Origin: a virus
Length of the DNA stretch: 23,907 nucleotides
Reading direction: 5' to 3' (one strand)
Virus record (IMG/VR): IMGVR_UViG_3300031707_005430
Coordinates: 1 to 23,907 of that record
The position numbers and the translations under genes are program-made. Each line of letters begins with the position of its first letter. The stretch's first letter is position 1. Shown piece by piece: positions 14,538 to 22,376 of this stretch. The notes under the pieces were generated by a model. It was not told the origin of the DNA. It saw only the letters and a list, made by a program, of their open reading frames with translations, and ran no database searches.

Positions 14538-15168
14538 ACTGCTGCTCCTGGAGATATAGTTCAATCGCTGCCAGGCGAGCGAGCTGCACTCCATGGGGTG
14601 TCTCAGGAAAAGCATGGCCGGCAATTGAGGTCTTATCGATTGCCGGCCATGCCTTCTGTGTCTCTTCTTTGAGCGTCTTAGCGCCTGCGTGATTCAAGCC
14701 ATCCAGAAGGTCTTGTGCAAAGGCTAGTTCTTCGGGGGCAAGAACTAGCCCTTCCCGGTGCATCACCACAGCCGCGTAAGCCGCCGGTTCGTGCATGAAA
14801 CTGTGAGGCTCGTCTCCGTGTGCCGCGACGATCCGCGCAGCTTCTCTCACGGCCCAGGCCAACTCCGCGGACGAAGCCTCCTCGAGGATGTCCGGATTCG
14901 GGGCATGCCCATCAAAGGCCAAGGCCGTCTTTTCGAAGACGCCCGCGTCCCAGTAAAAGCTCGGCGTGAAGTAGAGCGTGATGCCTGCGAGGATCTTTGC
15001 CTGATTGGAAGCAGGAACTTGAATGTTCCTGTTTCCAAGCTCGAGCCAAATCGACTCAGGCTCCCAGCCCCAACAATCACCGAGTAAATTTTTGAGCGTA
15101 ACCAGCAGCGTACTAGCTGGCACAGTCTCGTCGAGAAGAAGGCTCGTAGCAATCTTGACCTGGGCCAC
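14527..15168 (-). CDS. Hypothetical protein, possibly virion-related
   Basis: A 213-residue protein I do not recognise. It is a mixed alpha/beta sequence with no cysteine pairs, signal peptide or membrane segment; a segment rich in Ala and Glu runs from about residue 95 to 170. The start is GTG at 15168, 10 nt after the stop of the upstream gene, with no clear SD, so translation may depend on reinitiation. A small hairpin (GCAGAT/ATCTGC, 15172-15191) spans the junction. Its 3' end overlaps the convergent MoxR stop by 11 nt and contains a long perfect hairpin at 14612-14652. Minus-strand company (terminase, tail-like genes) suggests a virion or assembly role, but this is inference. Confidence 0.75.
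   Translation of the reverse strand: MAQVKIATSLLLDETVPASTLLVTLKNLLGDCWGWEPESIWLELGNRNIQVPASNQAKILAGITLYFTPSFYWDAGVFEKTALAFDGHAPNPDILEEASSAELAWAVREAARIVAAHGDEPHSFMHEPAAYAAVVMHREGLVLAPEELAFAQDLLDGLNHAGAKTLKEETQKAWPAIDKTSIAGHAFPETPHGVQLARLAAIELYLQEQQSRL
14612..14652 (-). repeat. Perfect 14-bp inverted repeat inside a coding region
   Basis: Arms GCATGGCCGGCAAT (14612-14625) and ATTGCCGGCCATGC (14639-14652) are exact reverse complements. Three further inner pairs are possible (one a G-T), leaving a loop of about 7 nt. On the minus strand the stem is followed by TTTTCC, which is terminator-like, yet it lies about 85 nt before the stop codon of the gene at 14527-15168. On plus it lies about 75 nt after the MoxR stop with no T-run. 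Confidence 0.7.
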
Positions 15169-15178
15169 GAGGCAGATA

Positions 15179-16171
15179 CTACCGCATCTGCTGCCCGAGC
15201 ATCATCTTCATGTCGCGGGGAAGCGTTTCCAGGATCGCCGCGAGCTTGTGCGGGTCCATACCACCGCGGCCGTCGGAGGCCTCACGCACCAGGTCGTCGC
15301 CCAGCACGTCCCCGTAGAACGTCGACGGGTACGAAGCCAGGCGGTCCATCGACACGAACTTGCCGCCGAGGTCAACGCCGTGACCCGCGACCTTGGTGGT
15401 GTTGAAAACTGACATCATCGGGTCCGGCAGCTTGCGATCGTAGAACTTCACAAGCCCCGCCTTCTTGTCCAGCTCCGCCACAACTTCGGCGATCTTGACT
15501 AGCGCTTCACGATCACGAATCTCCGCGGGCAGCCCCTTCAGGCCGTCTGCAATCTTCTGGAAGGCGGCCTTGTAGGGCTCTGCCGAAGCTTCCTTGCGTG
15601 CCTCAATCCAGTCCTTCAAGATGGCCGTCGAAGAGACCGTGAAGCCCGCGAGCTTGTGCATCAAGGGGTCGAGCTTGACGTTGAGCGCGGCCGCCTTGTC
15701 CACGAGACGCTTGCATGCCTGGGCCCGGTGTTCGACGGAGAGCTTCTGATAACCCGCAATGAGCTTCTCCTCCGCGAGCTTGACTTGCGCCGCAGTGCGG
15801 ACAGGCAGGCGCTTCATACCGGGCAGGAGGTAGTCTTCCGGGTCGTCCGGAAGCGCGGCGATTTTGGTACGGTCAAAGAGCGAATCCTCAAGGCCGTAAA
15901 TCTCACAGGCTTCCTTGAGGGTAGCGTCGACGTGAGCTGGAACTGCACCGCGGAAGTTCTCACGATAAACCCGAGACATCGCAGTATGCTCCGCGCTGTG
16001 AATCGGGAACGCCCTTTTCTCGGGCCATGAGAAGGCGGTATCCGGAAGGGTATCAAGCTCTTCCGGGAGAACTTCAGCTTCCTTGACCAGGTCCTCGACG
16101 GCAGGACGGTCCGCCACAAGACGGACAAGGACAGCGAGGCTGGGGTCACGAAATTGGTCGATCAGCGACAT
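15179..16171 (-). CDS. Hypothetical protein, possibly virion-related
   Basis: A 330-residue, mostly helical, charged protein of unknown function. An N-terminal segment reads AFPIHSAEHTAMSRVY; similar FPIH/S-x-x-Y patterns occur, from memory, in uncharacterised phage structural-region proteins. The middle is rich in Lys, Ala and Glu and could form coiled coil. The C-terminus is Met-rich (RDMKMMLGQQMR). Two starts compete. The ATG at 16171 has no SD but has a perfect TATAAT six nt upstream, suggesting a leaderless message. A TTG at 16189 has GAGGG nine nt upstream. I prefer the ATG. The gene is followed 10 nt later by the next minus gene, probably as one transcript. Confidence 0.75.
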   Translation of the reverse strand: MSLIDQFRDPSLAVLVRLVADRPAVEDLVKEAEVLPEELDTLPDTAFSWPEKRAFPIHSAEHTAMSRVYRENFRGAVPAHVDATLKEACEIYGLEDSLFDRTKIAALPDDPEDYLLPGMKRLPVRTAAQVKLAEEKLIAGYQKLSVEHRAQACKRLVDKAAALNVKLDPLMHKLAGFTVSSTAILKDWIEARKEASAEPYKAAFQKIADGLKGLPAEIRDREALVKIAEVVAELDKKAGLVKFYDRKLPDPMMSVFNTTKVAGHGVDLGGKFVSMDRLASYPSTFYGDVLGDDLVREASDGRGGMDPHKLAAILETLPRDMKMMLGQQMR

Positions 16172-16177
16172 GGTGAA

Positions 16178-16183
16178 ATTATA
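16178..16183 (-). promoter_or_regulatory. Consensus -10 hexamer next to a start codon
   Basis: TATAAT on the minus strand ends six nt before the ATG at 16171. The sequence 17 nt upstream (TATGAG) matches the -35 consensus poorly. It might be a promoter for a leaderless mRNA, perhaps recognised by a phage-specific sigma, or it might be a chance coding match if the TTG start is used. Confidence 0.3.
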
Positions 16184-16226
16184 GGTCAAACCGGGAGTCC
16201 CTCATAGGGGCCACCAGAAAGGGTTC

Positions 16227-17759
16227 ATGAACCTCACACTGCCACAACTGTTTACCTACCTGCTCGGCGAACGGAACTTCTACGCTCACGTCGCTAACGG
16301 CATGCCCCGCGTCATCATTCCGGGCGAGGGCACGATGGCCGTTGGTATTTACCAGGGACGAATGACTCTCTTCGTCTACTCGGAATTCATCGAAAAGGTC
16401 AGTCTCGGGTTCGGTATCTACGTTCTCGAGCATGAGATGTACCACGTGGTCATGGACCACATCCCGCGTCTTTTGGAAGCGATGGCGCTCTACCCCGAAG
16501 AAGGCATGCGGGACCGAATCAAAGCGGTTTCGAACATCGCCATGGACTGCGCCGACAACACCAACTTGCGGGGCAGCAAGTATTTCAAGACGGCAGTGGA
16601 AGAGACCAAGGCTATGTGTCGCGCGGGGCGCCCTGAAAAGACCCACGATGACAACGACGGCATGGTTTTGCCCGAGCACTACGAACTCCGAATTGATGGC
16701 TCGTACGAGTTCTATCAAAGCGAGTTGTTGAAGAAGGCAGGGCAAGACGGAAAAGGCCGCGGCAGAAACCCGGGGCGTGAACTCACCGATGAGGAAATGG
16801 AGGCGCTGGAAAAGATTCTGCAGGATGCGGCAGACAAGATCGGCGATGCGCACAGTCGCTGGACGCGGGACCAGGCTGACCTGGAAAAGAAGGAAGGCGA
16901 AGGGGGACTCCCGGTGCCAGGCGGTTTTCCTGGAGGCCCGGGGCCAGGCGGTTCTCCCGGCAGTTCTCCTGGAGATCCTCCGGCAGACCTTCCCCCGCAA
17001 ACCAGCGAGCAGCTCCGCGACCTCGCTGAGCGGCTTCGCACACAGTCCAAGCGCCTCCTACGCAAGGCGGTGGCAGACACCAGACGAGACCGGGGTACCA
17101 TCCCCGGAGAAATCGAAGAGTGGCTCGAGACGTTCTTGGCGGACCCCATCATCCCGTGGTGGGAGCTGCTTACGTCGCGGGTTACGGCGGCGAAACGCTC
17201 GAAGCCGGAGCGAGGAATTCAGCGACCAAATCGAGTTCTGCTAGCCATGGCCGAGGAAGACGGAGCAATCATCCCGTCCATCGGCCGCACCAGAGACCCT
17301 CGCTTCCGTGTGTTCTTCATGGAAGATACGTCCGGGTCAATGCGGACGGAGGAGCTGCAGATTGCCTTCAGCGAGCTGAACCACCTCATGAAGGCGGACG
17401 ACGACATCGAAGTTCGCTATATCCAAGGCGACGCGAGGGTGCACTTCGACAAGGTTCTCAAGACCGGAGACTCCGTCCCCACAGAAGTCCATGGGCGAGG
17501 GGGAACCGATTTCGAATCGTACTTCGAACACATGGCTCAGTACTGTGGCAACGACGAGACAGCGCCGGACATCATCATCGTGTATACCGACGCGGGCTGT
17601 CACTCGCCGAGGGCAGAGTATCGCTTGTCGCCGGACATCCCCGTCATCTGGTTGGTGACCCCCGGCAATAGCGGGGACCACTTGAAGGCAGCGGGCTATG
17701 GCGAGGTGATCGCCTGTGACCGACAGCAGAGCCAGGGCTGGGATAGCAAGGCGGCTTGA
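16227..17759 (+). CDS. Metallopeptidase-like and VWA-like domain protein (DUF2201 type)
   Basis: A 510-residue two-domain protein. The N-terminal domain carries a zinc-peptidase-like HExxH (His69-Glu70...His73 in LEHEMYHVVMDH) and AMDCADN downstream (about 106-111), as in the putative metallopeptidase domain paired with VWA-like proteins. A helical segment (about 180-222) and a Pro/Gly-rich linker (about 225-262) follow. The C-terminal VWA-like domain has a metal-binding motif DTSGS (Asp367, Ser369, Ser371), then GRGGTDF and VYTDAG. Bacterial relatives are commonly encoded beside MoxR ATPases, and a MoxR gene lies 1.7 kb upstream on the same strand, separated by two opposite-strand genes. Purines (GAAAGGG) directly precede the ATG. 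It is followed by a strong terminator. Domain assignment is confident; its phage role is unknown. Confidence 0.9.
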   Translation: MNLTLPQLFTYLLGERNFYAHVANGMPRVIIPGEGTMAVGIYQGRMTLFVYSEFIEKVSLGFGIYVLEHEMYHVVMDHIPRLLEAMALYPEEGMRDRIKAVSNIAMDCADNTNLRGSKYFKTAVEETKAMCRAGRPEKTHDDNDGMVLPEHYELRIDGSYEFYQSELLKKAGQDGKGRGRNPGRELTDEEMEALEKILQDAADKIGDAHSRWTRDQADLEKKEGEGGLPVPGGFPGGPGPGGSPGSSPGDPPADLPPQTSEQLRDLAERLRTQSKRLLRKAVADTRRDRGTIPGEIEEWLETFLADPIIPWWELLTSRVTAAKRSKPERGIQRPNRVLLAMAEEDGAIIPSIGRTRDPRFRVFFMEDTSGSMRTEELQIAFSELNHLMKADDDIEVRYIQGDARVHFDKVLKTGDSVPTEVHGRGGTDFESYFEHMAQYCGNDETAPDIIIVYTDAGCHSPRAEYRLSPDIPVIWLVTPGNSGDHLKAAGYGEVIACDRQQSQGWDSKAA

Positions 17760-17765
17760 ACTATC

Positions 17766-17799
17766 AAGCAGCCCCCGTAACAGGGGGGCTGCTTTTTTT
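17766..17799 (+). terminator. Intrinsic terminator after the VWA gene
   Basis: A perfect 11-bp stem (AAGCAGCCCCC, 17766-17776, with GGGGGCTGCTT, 17784-17794) has a 7-nt loop and seven T residues (17793-17799). It stands between convergent genes, 6 nt after the VWA stop. Confidence 0.95.
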
Positions 17800-17808
17800 A
17801 GCTGCGAA

Positions 17809-18813
17809 TCAGCCACTTACTGTGCAGACGCTCGAGGCCAGGAAGTCCGGACAGATAGCGACAACAGCAGCAAGCGCCGCGGCCTCTGTAACGAGATCAT
17901 CCGCGTAGGTCTGCTGTGCAACCGTATTCGCCGTTGTCTTCGATTGAACGTCTGCCGCGGCCGCAGTCGACGACGCTGACTTGGCAGAGTAGAACGACGC
18001 GATGCTGCCGACAAAGGTCGTGAAGATCGCGAGCTGCGCAGTCAAGATCGGGTCGTACGTACCCTGCGCGTAGCTGACCGCAGCCTGGAATGTAGTCGTT
18101 GCTGCGGCGAACGTTGAGGCACACGACGACGAGCTTGCGGCCGCGATGTAAACGGTGCCCGCATTGTACAAGGTCTCATAGGCGATCTGCGCGTTGCTGA
18201 AGTCGGCAAGAAGCTGCGTCGCGGTCGTCTGGAGACCGGCGATGGTTGTGACGTCGGCCTGGAGAAGCGTGTACAGCGATTGCGCGTCCGACAGGTCCGT
18301 AGCGGCCGTAGCCGCCAGCAGCCCGTCTGTGTACCTAGTCTCCTTAGCCAGTTTGTAAGCCGCGATGAGGGCGTCTTTCTGGGACAGGTCAACTGTCGGC
18401 AGCGTGATGTTGTCTGGCGTCGGGTCCGGCGCGTTGAATGTCGCGTTGAAGGAGATCCAATCGTTGATGAGCGCGTTGACACGGTCTTTGATTGCCGTCT
18501 GTGCGTCGATTGCTTCGGTCAGCGTGGTGTACTTCGTCACCGCCGTCGGCTCGAGGTACTCGATCCCTGTTCCGGTGGACGAGGCCAGCGCGGCTTCCCG
18601 GCCAATGGGGAGCGTGGTCAGGTCGGCGATTCGAGCAACCCGTGCTAGCGAATCGTCCTTCGGGTCGTTCCGCGTCACGAGCGTCAGGACGAAGACGAAT
18701 AGGTGAGGCAGCTCGGTCGGGAAGACCGCTGAGATCATCGTGTTCGTGATGACGAAGTTTTGTAGTGTCCCAGTGACGTACAGGACATGTCGCTCTTGTT
18801 GAAAAACAGCCAT
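17809..18813 (-). CDS. Ala/Ser/Thr-rich probable virion protein
   Basis: A 334-residue protein with a structured N-terminal part (about 1-100; MAVFQQERHVLYVTGTLQNF onwards). A long Ala/Thr/Ser-rich helical region from about 105 to the end looks like a coiled-coil or fibrous segment. The C-terminus has two cysteines (CPDFLASSVC), which may form a disulphide. Composition and its tandem arrangement with the smaller gene upstream suggest a tail-fibre, whisker or other structural component. The SD GGGGAG and AGG lie within 18 nt of the ATG, just after the upstream stop, so the two genes are coupled. No homologue is recognised by eye. Confidence 0.75.
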   Translation of the reverse strand: MAVFQQERHVLYVTGTLQNFVITNTMISAVFPTELPHLFVFVLTLVTRNDPKDDSLARVARIADLTTLPIGREAALASSTGTGIEYLEPTAVTKYTTLTEAIDAQTAIKDRVNALINDWISFNATFNAPDPTPDNITLPTVDLSQKDALIAAYKLAKETRYTDGLLAATAATDLSDAQSLYTLLQADVTTIAGLQTTATQLLADFSNAQIAYETLYNAGTVYIAAASSSSCASTFAAATTTFQAAVSYAQGTYDPILTAQLAIFTTFVGSIASFYSAKSASSTAAAADVQSKTTANTVAQQTYADDLVTEAAALAAVVAICPDFLASSVCTVSG

Positions 18814-18818
18814 TTGGC

Positions 18819-19196
18819 CTAGCTCCCCGCCGTGATGGTGACAGTCTCGTCGATGACTGCTCCGTCCTGAAGACGCGCCAGGTCAGAGGCAAGAAGTTGG
18901 ATCCGTGACTTGGTCACGGTGAGGTCTGCGTTCATCTCGCTCACGGTAGCCCAATCGCGCTGAACCGACGTTAGCCGATAGAACTCCTTGCCGTTCTGCT
19001 GCGCCGAGGCGAGCGAATCGGGCCAGCTCTCCATGTCAGCCGCGGTGGCGTAGTGGTCATAAGCTTGCGTCAACGTCTTGTAGACAAAGGCTGCCGGGCT
19101 TGCGCCAACAGCAGCGGTAACCGTGTTGTTCACTCGGTAAAGCGGCCCCGTTTGTATCGACGTGACCTGGTGAAGCGTGAATGAAACCACGGCCAT
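18819..19196 (-). CDS. Small probable virion protein
   Basis: A 125-residue protein of unknown function. It begins MAVVSFTLHQVTSIQTG, similar in style to its downstream neighbour, which also begins MAV followed by beta-like sequence. The middle is helical and the C-terminal part (SEMNADLTVTKSRIQLLAS) has heptad-like spacing. SD GGAG lies 8 nt before the ATG. It ends 5 nt before the next gene, so both are probably made together. A structural role is inferred from context only. Confidence 0.72.
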   Translation of the reverse strand: MAVVSFTLHQVTSIQTGPLYRVNNTVTAAVGASPAAFVYKTLTQAYDHYATAADMESWPDSLASAQQNGKEFYRLTSVQRDWATVSEMNADLTVTKSRIQLLASDLARLQDGAVIDETVTITAGS

Positions 19197-19261
19197 TTTT
19201 AGGCTCCAAAGATGTAGCGTTGCCTGCGGCCAGATGATAGCGTCTCTTTCCCTTCTCGCCT

Positions 19262-19813
19262 ATGGCTTACCTCGGAATCGACCAAAGTCTGACGGCCACG
19301 GGACTCTGCCTCCTCTGTGACGACGGAACCGTTGCTCACCTAGAGACCGTGGACCCCGGGAAGCTCCGGGGGGCTCCGAGGCTAGCTCTGATCAAGGATC
19401 GCCTCCTGCAGGCGATTGCCTCGGCCGAGGCGTTGAAAGCGGCCTATGAGGGCTACGCCTACGATGCGGTCGGTCGAGTCTTCCAGCTCGGCGAGGTCGG
19501 CGGGGTGGTTCAGCTGACGTTGTACGAAGAAGGCGTCCCCGCCTTCAGCGTGGCACCCGTGGCGCTGAAGAAGTTCGCTACCGGAAGTCCGAAGGCGGAC
19601 AAGGACGCCATGATCTCGGCGGCACATCGGTACGGGGCGCTGGTCGCCGACGATAATCAGGCAGACGCCTTTTTTTTAGCCCGTATCGCTTTTTACCTAG
19701 GCTCTCAAGAGCAGCCGAAAACGCGGGCGCAGATAGAAGTGCTGCACGCGATCAAGAATCCGAAAGTCAAGACTACAAGACGGGTACGGAAGTTAGTAAA
19801 ACACGCTCTCTAG
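19262..19813 (+). CDS. RuvC-like Holliday junction resolvase
   Basis: A 183-residue RNase H-fold endonuclease resembling RuvC, likely to resolve branched DNA before packaging or in recombination. The N-terminal GIDQSLTATG supplies the first catalytic Asp (Asp7). Glu63 in the second region and Asp135 in DDNQADAFFLA are candidates for the other metal ligands. Three residues before Asp135 is Asn132, where the family usually has Asp or His; Asp130 and Asp131 lie next to it. No Shine-Dalgarno precedes the ATG: the 20 nt upstream are pyrimidine-rich. It is followed by the ribonucleotide reductase 20 nt downstream. The family call is good; activity with the altered last motif is untested. Confidence 0.85.
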   Translation: MAYLGIDQSLTATGLCLLCDDGTVAHLETVDPGKLRGAPRLALIKDRLLQAIASAEALKAAYEGYAYDAVGRVFQLGEVGGVVQLTLYEEGVPAFSVAPVALKKFATGSPKADKDAMISAAHRYGALVADDNQADAFFLARIAFYLGSQEQPKTRAQIEVLHAIKNPKVKTTRRVRKLVKHAL

Positions 19814-19833
19814 TTCTTTCACCGGGGGAAACA

Positions 19834-22152
19834 ATGGAGATGGAAATGCCGCTGATGCCAGTCACGGGGATTCAGGCTGTTCAGGTTCTGCCACAGGTCA
19901 AGAAGCGCGACGGGCAGACGATTCAGGTCTTTGACTTCACCAAGGTCCGCAACGCGATTCGGAAGGCGTGGCTCGAGGCTGAAGGCGTCATCGATGAGGA
20001 TAAGCTCGTCGCGGTCACTAACTTCGTGGCCAGCACCATCCCTGACGACGTAATTGGCGTCGAGGAAATCCAGGACCTCGTCGAAGCCGCGCTCATGCGG
20101 AAGCGTCTCTTCAAGGTCGCCAAGGCGTACATCGTCTATCGGCACGAGCGGTCCGAGAAGCGAAAGACCCGCCATAAGCCCGACGAGGACGCGGTCGCAA
20201 ACTACGTTCACTTCGGAAAGTACGCGCGCCATCAGCCCGACCTTCTTCGACGTGAAGTCTACCTCGAGACGGTCAGCCGCACGGAAGACATGCATCTCCG
20301 TCGCTTCGCGCACATCCCGGGCCTGGCAGAAGACATCACCTGGTCGTTTGACCGCGTCCGCGAAAAGCGTGTCCTGCCCTCGATGCGCTCGATGCAGTTT
20401 GGCGGTAAGGCCATCGAGTCAGTGAACAACCGGATCTACAACTGCACCTTCTCCTTCGTGGACCGCCCCAAGGTCTTTGCCGAGGCGCTCTACCTCCTGC
20501 TGTGCGGTTCGGGTGTCGGCTTCTCCGTTCAGTACGAGCACGTGGACCAGCTCCCTCCGTTGAAGCACGTTGACCTGAACAAGGTCGTCCATCACACCGT
20601 CGCCGACACTGTCGAAGGTTGGGCCGACGCACTGCACACCTTGTTCACTGCCCACGTCGACGGGTTCTACGTCGAGTTCAATTTTTCGAAGATCCGGGAC
20701 AGGGGGACTCCGCTCAAGACCTCGGGCGGCCTGGCCCCCGGGCACCGCCGCTTGAAAGAATCCCTCGAGCAGATTCGAAAGGTCCTCGAGGGGGCTGCGG
20801 GACGTAAGCTCCGCCCAATCGAGTGCTACGACATCTTCTGCCACGCCGCCGATGCGGTTCTCTCCGGTGGAATCCGCCGGAGTGCCATGATCTGCCTGTT
20901 CTCCCTCGAGGACAGTGAGATGGTCTACGCCAAGACGGGACGCTGGTACGACACGCACCCGTGGCGGACGAACTCCAACAACTCCGTCATGCTCAAGCGC
21001 GACGAGGTCAAGAAGAAGCAATTCAAGCGCATCTACCAGATGGTGCGTGAGTGGGGCGAGCCCGGGTTCTACTTCTGCTCGGACTACGATCACGGCGCCA
21101 ATCCCTGCGTCGAGATTGGGCTCAATCCGAAGCTTACGGTCGACGCGGAAACGCGCCCGATGCTTGAAGGTAAGCTGGGTAAAGAAGCAGCCGCCGCGCT
21201 TGAGGATGGGCAGACCCTGACGGGCTGGGCTTTCTGCAACTTGTGCGAGCTGAACGCGAAGAAGTTCACCTCCGCCGAGGACTTCCTCGAAGCTGCCAAG
21301 GCCGCCACCATCATCGGAACGTTGCAAGCGTCGTACACGAGCATGCCCTACCTTGGCTGGGTCTCTGAGATCATCGCTGAGCGCGAAGCGCTCCTCGGTA
21401 TCGGCATGACGGGAATGCTCGACTCACCGGCGATTTCAACGGACCCGGCTACCCAGCGTCTCGTGGCAGAGAGCATCAAGAAGTGGAACGCGGAGTACGC
21501 GGCCAAGATTGGGATCCGCCCCGCTGCGCGCACCACCTGCGTGAAGCCGTCGGGCACCACGTCGCTAGAGCTGGGTTGTGTTGCGTCGGGCCACCATGCG
21601 CACCACGCTAAGCGATACATTCGCCGCGTCACCGCAAACGAACTTGAGGTTGGCTTTCAGGCCTTCCGAAAACTCAATCCGCACATGTGCGTTCGCAAGC
21701 CGAATGGGGATTGGGCTGTGGAGTTTCCTGTCGAGGCCCCAGAGGGCGCAATCGTCAAGGAAGACCTCACGGCGTTGTCCTTCCTGGCGATGGTCAAGTC
21801 CACGCAGGAGAACTGGGTGCTCCCGGGCGTCGCTCGTCCGGCGTCTTCTCCGGGTCTGACCCACAACGTCTCGAACACCATCCACGTCCGCGAGGACGAA
21901 TGGGACGCGGTGGCCGAGTTCATCTGGCAGAACCGAGAGTTCTTCACCGGTGTCGCGCTGATTCAGATGCGCGGCGACAAGGACTACGCCTTCGCCCCCA
22001 ACGAGGCCGTGGTCACCGAGGCGGACGAGGCACGCTGGAACCAGCTGGTGGACGGCTATGTTCCGCTCGACTATTCTTCCGTTCTCGAGATGGACGACGG
22101 AACGTCGCTCACCGCTGAAGCCGCGTGCTCCGCGGGTGGCTGCGAAAAATAG
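19834..22152 (+). CDS. nrdJ: Class II (adenosylcobalamin-dependent) ribonucleoside-triphosphate reductase
   Basis: A 772-residue monomeric ribonucleotide reductase that makes dNTPs using a B12-derived radical. An N-terminal ATP-cone for allosteric control lies at about 22-106. The barrel shows YNCTFSF with redox Cys204, LCGSGVGFSV, GGIRRSAMI, NPCVE with thiyl Cys425 and Glu427, FCNLC (Cys468, Cys471) and KPSGTTS. The C-terminal tail CSAGGCEK (Cys765 and Cys770, CX4C) matches the shuttle pair of the Lactobacillus RTPR type. The stretch between Cys425 and the second redox cysteine is longer than I expect for that enzyme. An SD-like GGGGGA precedes the ATG. No thioredoxin, small subunit or activase is visible, consistent with class II. 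Identity is very strong; substrate level (NTP rather than NDP) is inferred from similarity to RTPR. Confidence 0.95.
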   Translation: MEMEMPLMPVTGIQAVQVLPQVKKRDGQTIQVFDFTKVRNAIRKAWLEAEGVIDEDKLVAVTNFVASTIPDDVIGVEEIQDLVEAALMRKRLFKVAKAYIVYRHERSEKRKTRHKPDEDAVANYVHFGKYARHQPDLLRREVYLETVSRTEDMHLRRFAHIPGLAEDITWSFDRVREKRVLPSMRSMQFGGKAIESVNNRIYNCTFSFVDRPKVFAEALYLLLCGSGVGFSVQYEHVDQLPPLKHVDLNKVVHHTVADTVEGWADALHTLFTAHVDGFYVEFNFSKIRDRGTPLKTSGGLAPGHRRLKESLEQIRKVLEGAAGRKLRPIECYDIFCHAADAVLSGGIRRSAMICLFSLEDSEMVYAKTGRWYDTHPWRTNSNNSVMLKRDEVKKKQFKRIYQMVREWGEPGFYFCSDYDHGANPCVEIGLNPKLTVDAETRPMLEGKLGKEAAAALEDGQTLTGWAFCNLCELNAKKFTSAEDFLEAAKAATIIGTLQASYTSMPYLGWVSEIIAEREALLGIGMTGMLDSPAISTDPATQRLVAESIKKWNAEYAAKIGIRPAARTTCVKPSGTTSLELGCVASGHHAHHAKRYIRRVTANELEVGFQAFRKLNPHMCVRKPNGDWAVEFPVEAPEGAIVKEDLTALSFLAMVKSTQENWVLPGVARPASSPGLTHNVSNTIHVREDEWDAVAEFIWQNREFFTGVALIQMRGDKDYAFAPNEAVVTEADEARWNQLVDGYVPLDYSSVLEMDDGTSLTAEAACSAGGCEK

Positions 22153-22160
22153 GAGCCCTG

Positions 22161-22376
22161 ATGTACCCCTGTGGAAACTGCGGAGCCGAGTTCAACGGAC
22201 GTCACGACGATTGCCTCGTAATCGAGCAAGGAGGCGCCCCGGTGGCGTCCCTCTGCTCCTCCTGCGTCGGCGGCACCAAAATCATCAAGATCATCTTGAA
22301 GCGCGACGACAAGGGCGTCTTCGCTTGTGAACAGTACGCAGCCCTCGAGATGATCAACAAGGCTTTCGGTAAGTGA
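22161..22376 (+). CDS. Small zinc-ribbon-like protein
   Basis: A 71-residue protein beginning MYPCGNCGAEFNG. Cysteine pairs CxxC (4, 7) and CSSC (32, 35) are spaced like a zinc ribbon, and Cys18 and Cys56 are additional. The C-terminal half is helical (YAALEMINKAF). SD TAGGAG lies 5-6 nt before the ATG and the gene starts 8 nt after the reductase stop, so it belongs to that operon. A longer start at 22125 would overlap the reductase and lacks support. Function is unknown; a regulatory or redox role beside the reductase is possible. Confidence 0.72.
   Translation: MYPCGNCGAEFNGRHDDCLVIEQGGAPVASLCSSCVGGTKIIKIILKRDDKGVFACEQYAALEMINKAFGK

Noticed and set aside
15172-15191. GCAGAT/ATCTGC hairpin at the junction of two minus genes as a regulatory switch.
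   Set aside because: Only 6 bp with an 8-nt loop; this size is expected by chance, so it is noted only in the gene entry.
16179-17000. Minus-strand open frame of 273 codons opposite the VWA gene.
   Set aside because: The plus strand has HExxH and DxSxS motifs; the antisense frame has none, and it would overlap the start of the real minus gene at 16171.
20419-21327. Long minus-strand open frame of about 300 codons.
   Set aside because: It lies opposite the conserved core of the ribonucleotide reductase and has no recognisable motif; it is a GC-driven shadow.
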